Of a DNA stretch of 64,000 nt, positions 63,539 to 64,000 are shown in pieces. The notes beneath the pieces are model-generated. The model was not told where the DNA came from. It saw only the letters and a list, made by a program, of their open reading frames with translations, and ran no database searches. The translations under genes were made by a program, and so were the position numbers. Position 1 is the first letter of the stretch. Every line of letters starts with the position of its first letter. Source of the stretch: Paenibacillus camerounensis (GTDB lineage: Bacteria > Bacillota > Bacilli > Paenibacillales > Paenibacillaceae); NCBI RefSeq assembly GCF_000723885.1, contig NZ_CCDG010000042.1, forward strand, positions 51,029-115,028, read 5' to 3'.

Positions 63539-63738
63539 TTATACACATTCTTCACGGCTGTATCCACATAAGTTAACTTTATATCCACACAATCTGGGGA
63601 GAACATTAATCCCTAAACCATCATAAAAAACCTATCCACATGTGTATAAGTGTTTTTCTCAGACATTTCCCGTCAGCTATCCACATTATTCTATAATACC
63701 ATTTCAAGTTAAGACTGTATCAAATTCATTTATCCCCA
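63539..63738. promoter_or_regulatory. Cluster of DnaA-box-like 9-mers
   Basis: Seven sequences match TTATNCACA or differ by one base: TTATACACA at 63539-63547, GTATCCACA at 63560, ATATCCACA at 63581, CTATCCACA at 63632, TTATACACA on the minus strand at 63641-63649, CTATCCACA at 63677 and TTATCCCCA at 63730. They lie between the thioesterase start and the rRNA operon terminator. No gene is encoded here. Confidence 0.65.
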
Positions 63739-63753
63739 AAATATCATTAAACA

Positions 63754-63790
63754 ACAAAAAAGCCACTGTCGATTGCTCAACAATGACTTT
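63754..63790 (-). terminator. rRNA operon terminator
   Basis: On the minus strand AAGTCATTGT pairs with ACAGTGGCTT using G-U pairs, followed by TTTTTTGTTG. It lies just after the 5S gene. Confidence 0.8.
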
Positions 63791-63795
63791 ATGTG

Positions 63796-63911
63796 CTTGG
63801 CAGCGTCCTACTCTCCCAGGACCCTTCGGTCCAAGTACCATTGGCGCTGGAGGACTTAACGGTCGTGTTCGGGATGGGTACGCGTGGAACCCCTCCGCCA
63901 TCGCCACCAAA
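63796..63911 (-). rRNA. 5S ribosomal RNA
   Basis: On the minus strand this begins TTTGGTGGCGATGGCGGAGG and contains CCATCCCGAACACGACCGTTAAG and the end GGACGCTGCCAAG, the standard 5S signature. The outer stem TTGGTGGCG pairs with CGCTGCCAA. It is the last gene of an rRNA operon transcribed leftward, with 16S and 23S beyond the right edge. Confidence 0.97.
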
Positions 63912-64000
63912 CATGCGTCTGTGAAACAGACGCTGCCGCTAGACATTTGATTCAACACCAGAAGTGCGAATAAATGTTGTTGCGTTACAGGCTTGATCAC
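63912..64000 (-). other. 23S-5S spacer
   Basis: The remaining 89 bases hold an inverted repeat GCGTCTGT-GAA-ACAGACGC (63915-63933). This fits the spacer between 23S and 5S genes; the 23S gene itself is not in the window. Confidence 0.7.

Noticed and set aside
63539..63738. Chromosomal origin oriC
   Set aside because: No dnaA, dnaN, recF or rpmH genes are nearby; the boxes alone do not establish an origin.

Overview
This window looks like a chromosomal segment of a Paenibacillus-type firmicute. The evidence is the Bacillus-style twelve-gene purEKBCSQLFMNHD operon with a guanine riboswitch, strong AGGAGG ribosome sites with many GTG/TTG starts, a Spo0E-like phosphatase, a GlnK/GlnL two-component pair, an RRNPP-type receptor with its own pro-peptide, and a 5S rRNA of firmicute type. 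No phage, integrase, intact insertion sequence, CRISPR array or tRNA was seen.

Layout. 1-567 holds no recognisable gene. 568-4674: an ABC exporter (ATPase + permease) converging on a NarL-type sensor kinase/response regulator pair. 4803-9947: a zinc-ribbon/leucine-rich-repeat membrane protein, then a two-gene operon of an HSP90-family ATPase and a cytosolic helical-repeat-like protein. 10181-17891: a TetR regulator divergent from a ketopantoate-reductase-like enzyme, an rRNA uracil methyltransferase with a repetitive Ala/Gly insert, a diacylglycerol kinase, a CbiX-type chelatase, a YerC-type regulator, a protein with a very basic tail and CorA. 18348-23708: one minus-strand operon, glutamine-type ABC transporter glnQHMP followed by glnK-glnL. 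24070-25690: Pit phosphate transporter with its DUF47 partner. 25898-34762: a lipoprotein, a DODA-like dioxygenase, a hydrolase, small membrane/secreted proteins, threonine deaminase and a chemoreceptor. 35191-38383: Spo0E-like phosphatase, polysaccharide deacetylase, and an RRNPP receptor overlapping a 39-residue exported pro-peptide gene not among the longer reading frames. 38663-39973: SEC-C protein. 40165-54796: the purine operon with its PurBox/promoter/riboswitch/terminator leader. 54846-62733: universal stress protein, DUF1294 protein, MFS transporter, topoisomerase III, TrmO-like protein, AraC regulator, and an ECF-like sigma factor with a DUF4179 anti-sigma-like partner. 62775-63911: acyl-ACP thioesterase, a cluster of DnaA-box-like sequences, and the 5S gene ending an rRNA operon that continues to the right.

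How the parts work together. The purine operon makes IMP de novo and is controlled twice, by a PurR box pair upstream of its promoter and by a guanine-class riboswitch with a terminator; two non-coding repeat islands interrupt it (purF-purM and purS-purC). The glutamine transporter carries its own sensor and regulator. The most interesting items are the receptor/pro-peptide pair at 36895-38383 (a probable cell-cell communication system), the DnaA-box cluster at 63539-63738, the HSP90/partner operon at 7050-9947, and the stem-loop-rich island inside the purine operon.
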